Source of the DNA: Alphaproteobacteria bacterium
GTDB taxonomy: Bacteria; Pseudomonadota; Alphaproteobacteria; Rs-D84
Reading direction: 5' to 3'
Length of the DNA: 60,286 nucleotides
Assembly: GCA_017503725.1 (NCBI GenBank)
Contig: JAFVSL010000007.1
Location: 1 to 60,286, forward strand
The position numbers and the translations under genes were made by a program. The notes below the pieces were generated by a model. That model was not told the DNA's origin and did not search any database. It worked only from the letters and a program-made list of their open reading frames with translations. Shown in pieces: positions 47,835 to 57,215 of the stretch. Position 1 is the first letter of the stretch. Every line of letters starts with the position of its first letter.

Positions 47835-50447
47835 CTAGTGCAATTTGCCACAGCAATGTTTGTACTTTAAACCCGAACCACACGGACACGGCGCGTTTCG
47901 GCGACTGTCACCGGTGGCCTGATTCAATGAGGCATCGCGTTCTGCGCGTTGCTTTTCCGTGGCATTAACTTCTTCGCGTGTTAATTCCATACGGCAAATA
48001 TAAGATATCGACATAATCTTGAAATTATTCACGGTATTTTTGAATAAATCCAATGCCTCGTTCTTGTATTCATAAAGTGGATTTTTCTGTGCATATCCAC
48101 GCAAACCAATCGCGCTTTGCAGATAATCCATCTGTTGCAAGTGCTTTTTCCACACCGCATCCAACGCCCCCAGCATCATCTGACGTGATGCCATTTGCAT
48201 CAATTCTGGACCATATTTGGTTGCCTGTTGCTGATAACGACGCATCGCCAGATTTACCAGTGTTTCATACGCTTTGCGTTCGGTGATATTTTCATCGGTC
48301 TTCCATTTTTCAATATCTGTAATATCTAGCGCAAAAACACGCAACATAGCATCGTGAATGCCGTTAACATTCCAATCCATCTGGTGCGCCTTTTCAGGGA
48401 TATTGTTTTCGCAAATCATTTCAACAACGTCCCCAATCATTTCCTGCGCCAACGGCGTCAAATCATCTGACACCATCAAATCATCACGCTGCTTGTAGAT
48501 TACGGTACGCTGTTCATTTGCAACGTCATCGTATTTCAGCAATTCTTTACGCGCCTCAAAATATCTTGCCTCGACACGTTTTTGCGCTTTTTCCAACGCT
48601 TTTGTAATCCACGGATGTGTGATTGCTTCGCCTGTTTTTAATCCTAATGTCGTAAGCATTCCCTGCAAACGCGCGGCACCAAAAATACGCATTAAATCAT
48701 CATCCAACGCCAAGAAGAATTTTGAATCACCCGGGTCACCCTGGCGACCGGAACGACCACGCAACTGATTATCGATACGACGTGATTCGTGGCGTTCGGT
48801 ACCAATTACGTACAATCCACCGGCATCCAAAACCTGCTTTTTATTTGCCTCAATCTTTTCATAGATTTCTTTCTTTTTTTCTTCATAATCTGGGGCGTCC
48901 GTATCCAGATTTGCAATCAATTCTTCTGCATTTCCACCCAGTTTAATATCGGTACCACGTCCCGCCATATTTGTTGCAATGGTAACCGCACCCGGGGCGC
49001 CCGCCTGGGCAACAATTTTCGCCTCAGACTCGTGATGTTTTGCGTTCAGAACCGCGGGTTCAATACCCAATTTTTTACGAACGATTTGCGCCAATTCTTC
49101 GGACTTTTCAATTGACACAGTACCAACCAAGACCGGCTGTTTGCGTGACATACAGTCTTCAATTTGTTTAATAATCGCATCGTATTTTTCATCTTTGTTG
49201 CGATAGATTTCATCGTGATGATCAACACGTGCAACCGGACGATTTGTCGGAATAGACACAACGCGCAATTTATAAATTTCTTCAAACTCTGCCGCCTCAG
49301 TCATAGCGGTCCCGGTCATCCCAGACAATGTCGGATACAAACGGAACAGATTTTGATACGAAATACTGGAAACAGTTTGGTTTTCAGGCTGAACCGTGAC
49401 GTGTTCTTTGGCCTCTATCGCCTGGTGCAACCCCTTGCCAAAGCGACGACCGGTCATAACACGACCCGTAAATTCATCAACGATTAAGATTTCGCCACCA
49501 CGCACAACATAGTTAACGTTTTTCTGATACAAATGATGCGCCAACAAAGATTGCTGAATATGCATAACCAATGCGGCATTTTCAGATGCGTACAAATTAT
49601 CCCCAACCAGCAATCCCGCTTCTTTCAATAAACGTGTTGCATTATCGGCACCGGATTCAGTCAAGGTAACGTGTCTGTCTTTTTCATCTTTGACAAAGTC
49701 ACCATCGCCCAATTGTACAACAACGTCGTCAACACGCGCATACAGTTCACTGGTATCTTCGGCCGGGCCGGAAATAATCAGCGGGGTACGTGCCTCGTCA
49801 ATTAAAATACTGTCTACTTCGTCAACAATCGCATAGAAGAATGGACGTAAAACCTGTTGAGCCTTGGAAAATTTCATATTATCACGCAGATAGTCAAACC
49901 CCAACTCGGAATTGGTCACATATGTGATATCACAATTATATGCCGCGCGTCTTTCTTCGTCGGTCATATCGTGCTGAATTGTACCAACCGTCAATCCCAA
50001 AAAGCGATAAATTTGCCCCATCCATTCCGCGTCACGGGATGCCAAATAATCATTTACCGTAATCAGATGTGCACCCTTGCCGTGCAGGGCTTTTAAAAAC
50101 ATTGCCAACGTTGCAACCAATGTTTTACCTTCACCGGTTTTCATTTCTGCAATTTGACCATTGGTTAAAACCATACCACCAATCATCTGAACATTAAAAT
50201 GGCGCAGACCGATTGTACGGATTGATGCCTCGCGTACCAGGGCAAACGCATCCGGCAAAATGTCTTTTTCACGTTCCCCGTTTTGCAGACGTTCGCGCAA
50301 CATAACCGTTTGTTCGCGCAATTCGTCATCCGTCATCTGATGATATTTTGGTTCCAGATCATTGATTAACGACACTGTTTTGTCATAGTTTTTGATAATT
50401 CTGTCATTTGCAGAACCCAATAATTTACCAATCATATTTTTTAACAT
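47835..50447 (-). CDS. secA: preprotein translocase ATPase SecA
   Basis: SecA drives Sec export. Features in order: MIGGMVLTNGQIAEMKTGEGKTL (Walker A GEGKT), FYAIVDEVDSILIDEAR (DEVD box), preprotein cross-linking region, VTIATNMAGRGTDIKLGG, RRIDNQLRGRSGRQGDPG, helical scaffold/wing. It ends in the zinc tail CPCGSGLKYKHCCGK. At 870 residues it is of normal size. AAGGAAAG precedes the ATG, and TTGACT-17-TATAAA lies upstream. Monocistronic with its own terminator. Confidence 0.98.
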   Translation of the reverse strand: MLKNMIGKLLGSANDRIIKNYDKTVSLINDLEPKYHQMTDDELREQTVMLRERLQNGEREKDILPDAFALVREASIRTIGLRHFNVQMIGGMVLTNGQIAEMKTGEGKTLVATLAMFLKALHGKGAHLITVNDYLASRDAEWMGQIYRFLGLTVGTIQHDMTDEERRAAYNCDITYVTNSELGFDYLRDNMKFSKAQQVLRPFFYAIVDEVDSILIDEARTPLIISGPAEDTSELYARVDDVVVQLGDGDFVKDEKDRHVTLTESGADNATRLLKEAGLLVGDNLYASENAALVMHIQQSLLAHHLYQKNVNYVVRGGEILIVDEFTGRVMTGRRFGKGLHQAIEAKEHVTVQPENQTVSSISYQNLFRLYPTLSGMTGTAMTEAAEFEEIYKLRVVSIPTNRPVARVDHHDEIYRNKDEKYDAIIKQIEDCMSRKQPVLVGTVSIEKSEELAQIVRKKLGIEPAVLNAKHHESEAKIVAQAGAPGAVTIATNMAGRGTDIKLGGNAEELIANLDTDAPDYEEKKKEIYEKIEANKKQVLDAGGLYVIGTERHESRRIDNQLRGRSGRQGDPGDSKFFLALDDDLMRIFGAARLQGMLTTLGLKTGEAITHPWITKALEKAQKRVEARYFEARKELLKYDDVANEQRTVIYKQRDDLMVSDDLTPLAQEMIGDVVEMICENNIPEKAHQMDWNVNGIHDAMLRVFALDITDIEKWKTDENITERKAYETLVNLAMRRYQQQATKYGPELMQMASRQMMLGALDAVWKKHLQQMDYLQSAIGLRGYAQKNPLYEYKNEALDLFKNTVNNFKIMSISYICRMELTREEVNATEKQRAERDASLNQATGDSRRNAPCPCGSGLKYKHCCGKLH

Positions 50448-50473
50448 ACTTCTTTCCTTATTTTATCACGAAA

Positions 50474-50502
50474 TTTATAGCAATTTCGCACCTTTCAGTC
50501 AA
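50474..50502 (-). promoter_or_regulatory. secA promoter
   Basis: On the minus strand TTGACT and TATAAA are separated by 17 nt, about 27 nt before the ATG with a clear ribosome binding site between. Confidence 0.75.
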
Positions 50503-50568
50503 GTTACTTTATGATATAGTGACGTATTTTCAAATAAGCAAGGACTAAATTTAAAAAAACATAAAAAA

Positions 50569-50596
50569 TTAACTGAAAAGTCACAAAAAATATGAT
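50569..50596 (+). promoter_or_regulatory. promoter of the 71-aa gene
   Basis: TTAACT and TATGAT are separated by 16 nt, with AGGGGG and the ATG at 50628 following. Confidence 0.5.
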
Positions 50597-50627
50597 AAAT
50601 TACATACAAAGCAGGGGGATTATTACT

Positions 50628-50843
50628 ATGCGTGAACCGGTACAAGATTTAAGCATCAATGATATAACCAGTGAAATCTACACAATTGCACCAACCCAGT
50701 TGGACTATATCGCCACATTGTTTGGCAACACGGTTGCAGACACAATGAATATGCGCACATTTGCGCCAAAAATTCGGCAAATTGCACGTGCGGCGTTAAA
50801 TCACGCCCTTAAATCCGCGCGCACCCAGGGGGCAAAGAAATAA
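50628..50843 (+). CDS. small hypothetical protein (71 aa)
   Basis: The chosen ATG has AGGGGG nine nt upstream; the frame extends 12 codons further over the promoter. The product is helical (MREPVQDLSINDITSEIYT; TLFGNTVADTMNMRTFAPKIRQIARAALNHALKSA) with a basic end and no export signal. It lies between the secA and rnpB promoters. No family recognised. Confidence 0.6.
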   Translation: MREPVQDLSINDITSEIYTIAPTQLDYIATLFGNTVADTMNMRTFAPKIRQIARAALNHALKSARTQGAKK

Positions 50844-50844
50844 A

Positions 50845-50872
50845 TTGCCATTTTATAAAATCGTGATATCAT
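50845..50872 (+). promoter_or_regulatory. rnpB promoter
   Basis: TTGCCA and TATCAT are separated by 16 nt, with the predicted start at about 50880, at the 5' end of helix P1. Confidence 0.6.
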
Positions 50873-50879
50873 AACACCC

Positions 50880-51211
50880 GTACGACACACAGGGTATGGC
50901 GCCTGGCGACTTAGTCAGGTAGAGGAAAGTCCGGACTGCTTGGGACGGCACACCGGCTAATATACCGGGCGGGGCGACCCGACGATTAGAGCAACAGTGA
51001 CGTAAACGATTAAATTCGAGTGAAACGGGCAATCTCTGTGCGCAGCAACTTCAAATAGGCCCCCATTACGTGTCCCACGTCCAGGGGGCGGGTAGAAGGC
51101 TTGACAATTGTGGTAACACAAATTGCAGATTAATCATATCCACTACCATTACTTGGTTTCCGAAAGAAACTGGGTTTTCGGCAGGACAGAATCCGGCTTA
51201 TCGTGTGTCTG
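50880..51211 (+). ncRNA. rnpB: RNase P RNA (type A)
   Basis: The conserved 5' core GAGGAAAGTCCGGAC, the AGAGCAACAGTGACGTAAACG region and the 3' core GACAGAATCCGGCTTAT are present. The termini pair as GACACAC with GTGTGTC (P1). The length of about 330 nt is rather short for type A. It trims tRNA 5' leaders. The exact ends are inferred from P1, the promoter and the terminator. Confidence 0.95.
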
Positions 51212-51212
51212 C

Positions 51213-51241
51213 ACCACGTCCCCACGGGGACGTGTTTTTAT
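51213..51241 (+). terminator. rnpB terminator
   Basis: CACGTCCCC and GGGGACGTG pair around AC and are followed by TTTTTA. The T-tract overlaps the stop of the converging carboxypeptidase gene. Confidence 0.88.
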
Positions 51242-52332
51242 CTTGTTTTTGTAACAATCCCACTGAACAACAACCACGCCTGGCGCAAGGCGTCCCCACG
51301 CCACCGCGCATCAGATGGATACCAGCTTTCTGTTAAGTTGTTTAAAGTCTGGGAACTTATCACGCCATAATTCAGCAAATCATATCGTGCATCACCCATA
51401 TCCATCCGCTTGTAAATAGGCGACATTATTGGATATTCACCCGTGCCGATTTCAAAATCCGCGGTATATACGGGAACGTCATCCGTACCATATCGGGCCT
51501 CTAAACAGTCAACCAAATCCCCCAGCAATACCGGACCATTCACAGCACGTTCATCCGATACAACGTCCGTAAAAACATTCTTGAAATATTGCGTGTTTTT
51601 ATGTTGTGCGGGATGCGACACCAACAGTTGCCCCGTCACACGGCCGCGCTTTCTGTCAAATCGTCCCAGGCCCGTATGCATACCAATTGACATCAAAGAT
51701 TTCGCATCACGCATAACGTCGTCATAAATATGCAGGGTCATTTTATTTTCAACCATCGGTGCCGCACCACCATAAAACAATCCGTATGGATGTTTATATT
51801 GTCCGAAACTTATCGCATCCCATACGCCGTCGTGCAAATGTTCCGCACGAAACCGTTTAATATTTTCTTTTTTTATCTTCTCGTCTGGCATTGAAAGTAA
51901 TAAATCGTGCGCTAATTCGTACTTTGGATTCTGGGGCAGGGTTTCCGGCGACGAAAAATCCACACCAAAATTACGATTTAAATCAACCAGACCACCACGC
52001 GTTTTATCAGCAACCTCTCGCATACGATTTTGCATTCCCCAACCATTGATGACGTGAATCAAACAAATTGTATGTTTCCCCAGGAACTTTTTATCCAACG
52101 CCGGCACAAACTTATCCAAAAACAGGTTTTGCGCCGCACTGCCAAAGTAGCCCTCGATTCCGTGTATGCCAGAATTTATAACGATTTTATCAGATCCATT
52201 TCCAATCAAAACATATGGAATATCAAATGTGTGATTGTCGGCAACGCACCATCTAACATCTGCAAATCTTGATGCGTTTTTTACAAATTTTTCTGTCGCC
52301 TGGTACCAATTTTCAGAATAATACTTTTTCAT
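51238..52332 (-). CDS. M14-like zinc carboxypeptidase (DUF2817)
   Basis: The zinc motif INSGIHGIEGYFGSAAQ (about residues 65-85) matches HxxE of M14/AspA-type peptidases. A later GMHTGLGRFDRKRGR holds the third ligand His, and TADFEIGTGEYP a likely catalytic Glu. DLNRNFGVDF is the substrate Arg-Asn motif (NRNF). No signal peptide is seen, so it is probably cytoplasmic. I start at ATG 52332 (MKKYYSENW) because 19 upstream codons overlap tolA. The substrate is unknown. Confidence 0.82.
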   Translation of the reverse strand: MKKYYSENWYQATEKFVKNASRFADVRWCVADNHTFDIPYVLIGNGSDKIVINSGIHGIEGYFGSAAQNLFLDKFVPALDKKFLGKHTICLIHVINGWGMQNRMREVADKTRGGLVDLNRNFGVDFSSPETLPQNPKYELAHDLLLSMPDEKIKKENIKRFRAEHLHDGVWDAISFGQYKHPYGLFYGGAAPMVENKMTLHIYDDVMRDAKSLMSIGMHTGLGRFDRKRGRVTGQLLVSHPAQHKNTQYFKNVFTDVVSDERAVNGPVLLGDLVDCLEARYGTDDVPVYTADFEIGTGEYPIMSPIYKRMDMGDARYDLLNYGVISSQTLNNLTESWYPSDARWRGDALRQAWLLFSGIVTKTR

Positions 52333-52372
52333 TGTACGCGCCTTTGGTTTTCTCTCTCCCGCGGGCCATATG

Positions 52373-53137
52373 CTACATAACCTTACCACTGGTTGGATAA
52401 AAAGTTAATTGAATTTTTTCCCACTTGTTATATTCATTCTTTGGCAGCATATTTAACGGCTGGCACGCATTGATTGCGTCACGAATTGTTTCCAGAACAT
52501 AAGCAAATGCCGGATCTGTTTCCGCACGTGATTCAGATTCAAACCAAACGTCACGCACGGTGCCATTACGCCGCATTGTCAAATGCGCCACCGCACGAAT
52601 ATCGCCAATATCTGCACGTGTTGTGTCTATTACCCAACACCGTGTCATCGCCACACGCAACGCATCAACAACCGACACCGTCATTGTTCTGTCCAGACTC
52701 ATCACTTCACGATTAACACGAACAATGCGTTTTTTCTTTGGGGCGGGGGTGGGCTCAACCTTTTTCTTTTCAACCGGTTCCGGTTTCTTTTCTTCTTTCT
52801 TTTCGGGTTCTGGTTCTTTTTCTTGTTCTTCGACCAAGGTTGGTTCTTCTATTGGTTTTTCTTCAATTTTTTCAGGCTCAGGCTGTGGTTTGGGTTCTGG
52901 CTTTTCTTCTTTAACTTTCTCTGGCGCGACATCTGCATTTACGTTTTGTAATTTTGTATCATCGCCGGTAATTTTCACACTGTCTAAATCAATCTCGATT
53001 ATTTCGATTCTGTCAGGCGTCACCAATCGCGCACGATTTAAAATAATCGCCGCAGACGTCACCAACACCGCCAACACAACCAAGTGCCCCGCCACAGACA
53101 TCAATATATTTTCAAGATTAAAACGCTTATCATTCAT
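52373..53137 (-). CDS. tolA: TolA-like periplasmic bridge protein
   Basis: A short cytoplasmic start and one membrane segment (VAGHLVVLAVLVTSAAII, about 15-34) precede a Pro/Glu/Lys-rich extended region (about 75-140) that would span the periplasm. A C-terminal TolA/TonB domain follows (VDALRVAMTRCWVIDTTRADIGDI...AHLTMRRNGTVRDVWFE). Position after tolQ and tolR identifies it as TolA rather than TonB. It links the inner-membrane motor to TolB/Pal, which lie outside the window. Confidence 0.88.
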   Translation of the reverse strand: MNDKRFNLENILMSVAGHLVVLAVLVTSAAIILNRARLVTPDRIEIIEIDLDSVKITGDDTKLQNVNADVAPEKVKEEKPEPKPQPEPEKIEEKPIEEPTLVEEQEKEPEPEKKEEKKPEPVEKKKVEPTPAPKKKRIVRVNREVMSLDRTMTVSVVDALRVAMTRCWVIDTTRADIGDIRAVAHLTMRRNGTVRDVWFESESRAETDPAFAYVLETIRDAINACQPLNMLPKNEYNKWEKIQLTFYPTSGKVM

Positions 53138-53145
53138 AATGTTTG

Positions 53146-53544
53146 TTATTCTGGTTGTGTACGCAGGCCAACCTTTTGAAATCCCGCATCTTTCAATTTA
53201 CCCATCATCGACATAACCGCACCATAATCGGCCGATGCATCACCACTTATCATAATGGTCAGTTGCGGATTTTCGCCACGCATTGCGATGGCACGCGTGA
53301 CAATTTCATCACGCGACAATTTCATTTCCGACAGATAATAATTTCCCGCTTTATCTACACTGATTTGAATAGCGTGATCGTTACCCGTCATCGCCGATGC
53401 ACCCGCCCGTGGCAGGTTTAAATCAATCCCCGTAGTCATCATCGGCGTCGTCACCATAAAGACCGCCAACAACACCGTCATAACGTCAATCATTGGGGTT
53501 AATTGAATAGATGCATCAGAATTTCTGCGTCTTAATTTGGACAT
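53146..53544 (-). CDS. tolR: TolR/ExbD-family motor protein
   Basis: The 132-residue protein begins with a basic stretch and then IQLTPMIDVMTVLLAVFMV, the single membrane helix carrying the proton-path Asp of TolR/ExbD. The periplasmic domain has VDKAGNYYLSEMKLS and LTIMISGDASADYGAVMSMM. It transduces proton flow with TolQ to TolA. It is eight nt from tolA and 11 nt from tolQ. Confidence 0.92.
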   Translation of the reverse strand: MSKLRRRNSDASIQLTPMIDVMTVLLAVFMVTTPMMTTGIDLNLPRAGASAMTGNDHAIQISVDKAGNYYLSEMKLSRDEIVTRAIAMRGENPQLTIMISGDASADYGAVMSMMGKLKDAGFQKVGLRTQPE

Positions 53545-53555
53545 TTATTTCCCCG

Positions 53556-54029
53556 TTATTTTTTCAGTTCTTTGCACGCGCATTCCAAACGTTCGTATAA
53601 ATCGTCGGCTTTCTTGGTAAAAATCTGATGCGCGATTGCCGCCGGTATTGCCGCAATCAGCCCCAACGCCGTTGTCCCCAACGCCACCGCCAGCCCGGGT
53701 GCAATAACACCAATACTGACCGATTGATTGATACCAATAGACGCAAAAGAATCCATAACCCCCCAAACGGTTCCGAACAAACCAATAAATGGCGAAATAT
53801 ACGCCACCATTGACAAGAACCATAAATTCTTGTCAAACGGACGAATAAACACATCCAGATTTTCATTGGGCTTCATCTTGACCGGATTTCTTTTTTGCCC
53901 GTGCCACAGGCGGATTTTTTCCACAATCACCGCCCAAGACATAACACTAAACACCACCAAAACAATCGACACAAATACCGTCATCCAGTCACTTGTGAAC
54001 AAACTTAACAGTGAAAAATTATTTTCCAT
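53556..54029 (-). CDS. tolQ: TolQ/ExbB-family motor protein, short form
   Basis: Three membrane helices are visible (MTVFVSIVLVVFSVMSWAVI; WFLSMVAYISPFIGLFGTVWG; APGLAVALGTTALGLIAAIP) with the family GLFGTVWGVMDSF and ATTALGLIAAIPA-type motifs. At 157 residues it is about 70 shorter than standard TolQ. The missing part is the cytoplasmic loop between helices 1 and 2, which here is only about 35 residues. All helices remain, so it may be a minimal but functional motor subunit. Confidence 0.88.
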   Translation of the reverse strand: MENNFSLLSLFTSDWMTVFVSIVLVVFSVMSWAVIVEKIRLWHGQKRNPVKMKPNENLDVFIRPFDKNLWFLSMVAYISPFIGLFGTVWGVMDSFASIGINQSVSIGVIAPGLAVALGTTALGLIAAIPAAIAHQIFTKKADDLYERLECACKELKK

Positions 54030-54054
54030 TTTCCTTTCCTTTTCTTTGTTTTTT

Positions 54055-54429
54055 TTATATCAATCCACGAATAAAATCTTCTGGTATTTTCTTTGGACGC
54101 ATATCGTCACCCAAATACGCAACCTTGATGTTTATTATAGCAGAAATTATTCCATCTTTTACAAACTTTTGTTCAACCTTGACCGATGCGGCGCCAATAT
54201 CTGTCATTTGTGTTTCCACCACAAATTCATCCCCAACCTTTAAAGGCTGTAAATACTTGATATTTAATTCACGCACAACAAAGCCAATATCGCCATCGGC
54301 AACCACGCGCCCCCGCAGCCAATTCATACGTGCACGCTCGGCAATTTCCAGATAGCGTGCGTGATACACAATGCCCTCGGCATCAGTATCGGCATATGCG
54401 ATTGTAAAAGGAAAAATATGAATTGCCAT
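54055..54429 (-). CDS. ybgC: YbgC-type acyl-CoA thioesterase
   Basis: The hot-dog fold starts IHIFPFTIAYADTDAEGIVYHARYLEIAERARMNWLR, with the catalytic Asp in YADTDAEG. VRELNIKYLQPLKVGDEFVVET follows. This is the thioesterase usually found just upstream of tolQ. I start at ATG 54429 because the longer frame overlaps ruvB. At 124 residues it is near the normal length. Confidence 0.93.
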   Translation of the reverse strand: MAIHIFPFTIAYADTDAEGIVYHARYLEIAERARMNWLRGRVVADGDIGFVVRELNIKYLQPLKVGDEFVVETQMTDIGAASVKVEQKFVKDGIISAIINIKVAYLGDDMRPKKIPEDFIRGLI

Positions 54430-54433
54430 TGAA

Positions 54434-55423
54434 TTACTTTTCCAACCCCAGGTGTTTATATCCTGCATCTGTAATAATACGACCACGTGGCGTACGTTGA
54501 ATGAATCCCAACTGCATCAGATACGGTTCAATAACATCTTCGATTGTATCCGCCGGCTCTGACAATGCCGCAGACAGATTTTCAATACCAACCGGCCCGC
54601 CGGCATAATGTTTGATAATCGTATTCATATATTCGCGGTCAATTTCATCCAAGCCACATTCATCAATATGTAATTGGAACAGGGTGGTTTTGATAATATC
54701 GGCCGTGATTTGATTCTTGGACAACGCACCCGCAAAGTCACGCGCACGTTTTAACAGTCTGTTTGCAATACGCGGTGTCCCACGGGCAGATTTCGCCAAC
54801 ATCAACGCACCATCACCATCAATGGGCGTCCCCAAGATATTTGCACTGCGCATAATAATTTTGGCCAAATCACCCGGCGAATAGAACGTAAGACGCAAAT
54901 CAATCCCAAACCTGTCACGCAACGGATTCGATAACAATCCCGTACGTGTTGTTGCCCCCACCAACGTAAATGGCGGCAGGTCTATCCGCACACTTTTTGC
55001 ACTGGGGCCTTCGCCCAACATAATATCCAGTTTAAAGTCTTCCATCGCGGAATAAAGGACTTCTTCGATTGCCGTCGGCAGGCGATGAATTTCATCAATA
55101 AACAACACATCCATCGGTTCCAGCGACGTCAGAATTGCCGCCAAATCCCCTTGCTTGGTCAGCATTGGCGCCGCCGTCGCCCGGAAATTCGTTCCCAATT
55201 CATTTGCGACAATGTGTGCCAGTGTGGTTTTACCCAACCCCGGGGGACCATACAGCAAAACGTGATCCATTGCCTCGCCCCGGTTACGGGCACCAGACAC
55301 AAAGACCGACAAATTTTGCTTTAAACTCTCGTGCCCAATAAAGTCCAACAACGAACGCGGACGAATTGTTGCCGCCATTTCGTCTGGAATATTTGCGTCT
55401 AAAAAACGTTCTTTACTCATCAT
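54434..55423 (-). CDS. ruvB: Holliday junction branch migration helicase RuvB
   Basis: RuvB has [17 protein letters not shown], Walker [17 protein letters not shown], Walker [13 protein letters not shown], sensor [17 protein letters not shown] and the C-terminal winged helix [18 protein letters not shown]. It drives branch migration with RuvA. The start is at ATG 55423 (or 55420); upstream codons overlap the hydrolase gene. ruvC and ruvA are not in the window. Confidence 0.97.
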   Translation of the reverse strand: MMSKERFLDANIPDEMAATIRPRSLLDFIGHESLKQNLSVFVSGARNRGEAMDHVLLYGPPGLGKTTLAHIVANELGTNFRATAAPMLTKQGDLAAILTSLEPMDVLFIDEIHRLPTAIEEVLYSAMEDFKLDIMLGEGPSAKSVRIDLPPFTLVGATTRTGLLSNPLRDRFGIDLRLTFYSPGDLAKIIMRSANILGTPIDGDGALMLAKSARGTPRIANRLLKRARDFAGALSKNQITADIIKTTLFQLHIDECGLDEIDREYMNTIIKHYAGGPVGIENLSAALSEPADTIEDVIEPYLMQLGFIQRTPRGRIITDAGYKHLGLEK

Positions 55424-55427
55424 ATCT

Positions 55428-56087
55428 TTACAACAACTTATCTTCTGCGCTTTCGCGACCGACATACGCCTTTAAATCATTATACATCTGGCGCAGGTCT
55501 GCCGGCTGACTGTAATTAGCATCTGCGTTTTTAACACGAATTGTTTCCAAATCAATTTGTGCCTGTTTTTTCAGAACCTGGGTCAAATGGGTTGCGAACG
55601 CACGTGCATCATCAGACTCGTTTGCACCCTGTAATAACAACCCCCGATTTGGTCGTGGTGATAAAAACGCAAAATCAGACACCGACGAATCCGGTGACAC
55701 CAACGCAAACCCAGACACCTCTGGTCGACGCATCATTGCCTGTAACACATACCACGCACCTAATTGATGCCCGGCCAACCAAATCTGATCACTGTCCTCG
55801 TTATGGTTTTGAATCCAGTCAATTACCGTCGCAATATCCAGCATATTTTCCGCCGTTGTCCCCAACGCCCCTTCGGAATCATTAACGCCACGGTAATTAA
55901 AACGCACAACCGAAAAACCAATATCCATAAACGCCCGAAACATTGCATATGACACTCTATCATTCATATGATACTTCTGTCGCGGATTCCCCGACAGCAC
56001 CACCGCCAACGGCGCGCCCGGCGTTGCAGACTTGTGATAAACCGCGTGTAATTTCCCGGATTCCCCACCAATAATAAGATCAACCAT
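55428..56087 (-). CDS. alpha/beta-hydrolase-fold protein with altered nucleophile elbow
   Basis: The fold is clear: [39 protein letters not shown], then [18 protein letters not shown] at the nucleophile elbow. In active family members the elbow is GxSxG; here Gln (about residue 108) replaces Ser (GHQLG). The later catalytic His/Asp positions are not obvious either. It may be a non-catalytic member or use another residue. AAGGTG supports ATG 56087. It overlaps no gene but precedes ruvB closely. Confidence 0.75.
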   Translation of the reverse strand: MVDLIIGGESGKLHAVYHKSATPGAPLAVVLSGNPRQKYHMNDRVSYAMFRAFMDIGFSVVRFNYRGVNDSEGALGTTAENMLDIATVIDWIQNHNEDSDQIWLAGHQLGAWYVLQAMMRRPEVSGFALVSPDSSVSDFAFLSPRPNRGLLLQGANESDDARAFATHLTQVLKKQAQIDLETIRVKNADANYSQPADLRQMYNDLKAYVGRESAEDKLL

Positions 56088-56229
56088 TGATTTCACCTTT
56101 CGTAAAAAATGTTCTTTTCGCTTTAAACTTAGAACAAACGAACATCAATTTTCAATAAAAATATTTTTGTTTTGACACAATTATATAAAATGTTCTAAAA
56201 TTCATCACAAGAGAAAAAGGGCACCATAA

Positions 56230-57153
56230 ATGAAAAGATTCTTTTTAACCGGTTTTATATTGGCTTTGATTGCGCCACACGCGCACGCGAACACGGAAAT
56301 TGTGACGGATAATTTTCAGACAATTTATACAGAAACCCCGGTTCAGTCTTACTATGCGTACCCAGATGACCCAAATTTCATCCCAGAAACGGAATTTATG
56401 GATCGTGCAGACAGCCTGAATTACGACCAGAACATTATGGACGCCCGCGCGGCCGAAGAAATGGCACACCCCGGTGTTATGTTTGCAAATCGCCCGATGG
56501 TAATTTGCCGCAATTTTGGTTGCACACGCCTGAACGACAGAATAACACGCACATTCTTGTTCAACAGCCTGGCAAATATGTTTATGATGAACGCCCATTC
56601 GCGCCTTTATATATGCGAGGCCGACCCATTCTCGCGCGATTGCCTGCAATCGGGTATTTCATTCCCGGTCCGCAGCGGTATCGCCAACGCAATGGTTAAA
56701 ATTCCAAAGGCCACAATTTCCCAGGTTAGTGTTTCAACCGGCCTGTCCAAGGCAACGGTGGGAATGACCTATGATTTCTTGGTAAATGGGATTGATCGTG
56801 TTTGTGAACCAACGGTTATGGACCTGATGGTCCCCGTTAATTCCGAGGCGGTCTTGTCCAACCGTGAATTTGCCTGCAATATGACCAGCGATGGTATCAG
56901 CAGTGTTTCGTTAATCGTCAGCCTGGACTATATCGACCTGGACTATGGTATCTTGGGTGGATATTATTCCCTGGGGATGCAGGGTCCAACAACCGGTGGC
57001 GGCACGGGATACGCGCTGTTTAAAACCGAATTCACAACCGGCGGGATGCAATTCCGCGCATCCTTGTTGGGCGAAGACATCAACAATGGCGCCAACAGTC
57101 CTTATATGATGATTCAGCCGGGTGAATACGCCGTTGAACCATTAGATAAATAA
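56230..57153 (+). CDS. secreted hypothetical protein
   Basis: A signal peptide (MKRFFLTGFILALIAPHAHA) is followed by an Asp/Tyr-rich stretch, then MVICRNFGCTRLNDRITRTFLFNSLANMF with two Cys, CEADPFSRDCLQSGISFPV, and a beta-rich C-terminal half (IVSLDYIDLDYGILGGYY; TGYALFKTEFTTGGMQFRASL). It might be an envelope protein. It lies 62 nt upstream of the two-component genes, with a weak inverted repeat (GGTATGT/ACATACC) between. No family recognised. Confidence 0.7.
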   Translation: MKRFFLTGFILALIAPHAHANTEIVTDNFQTIYTETPVQSYYAYPDDPNFIPETEFMDRADSLNYDQNIMDARAAEEMAHPGVMFANRPMVICRNFGCTRLNDRITRTFLFNSLANMFMMNAHSRLYICEADPFSRDCLQSGISFPVRSGIANAMVKIPKATISQVSVSTGLSKATVGMTYDFLVNGIDRVCEPTVMDLMVPVNSEAVLSNREFACNMTSDGISSVSLIVSLDYIDLDYGILGGYYSLGMQGPTTGGGTGYALFKTEFTTGGMQFRASLLGEDINNGANSPYMMIQPGEYAVEPLDK

Positions 57154-57156
57154 TCC

Positions 57157-57190
57157 CGGTATGTGTAGGCAAGGGGGGCTTTATACATAC
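57157..57190 (+). other. inverted repeat between the secreted-protein gene and the response regulator
   Basis: GGTATGT (57157-57163) is complementary to ACATACC (57184-57190) across 20 nt. It could be a weak hairpin or a site for dimeric regulator binding. No T-tract follows. Confidence 0.35.
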
Positions 57191-57215
57191 CACTTAAACA
57201 CTTACACAGACCACA

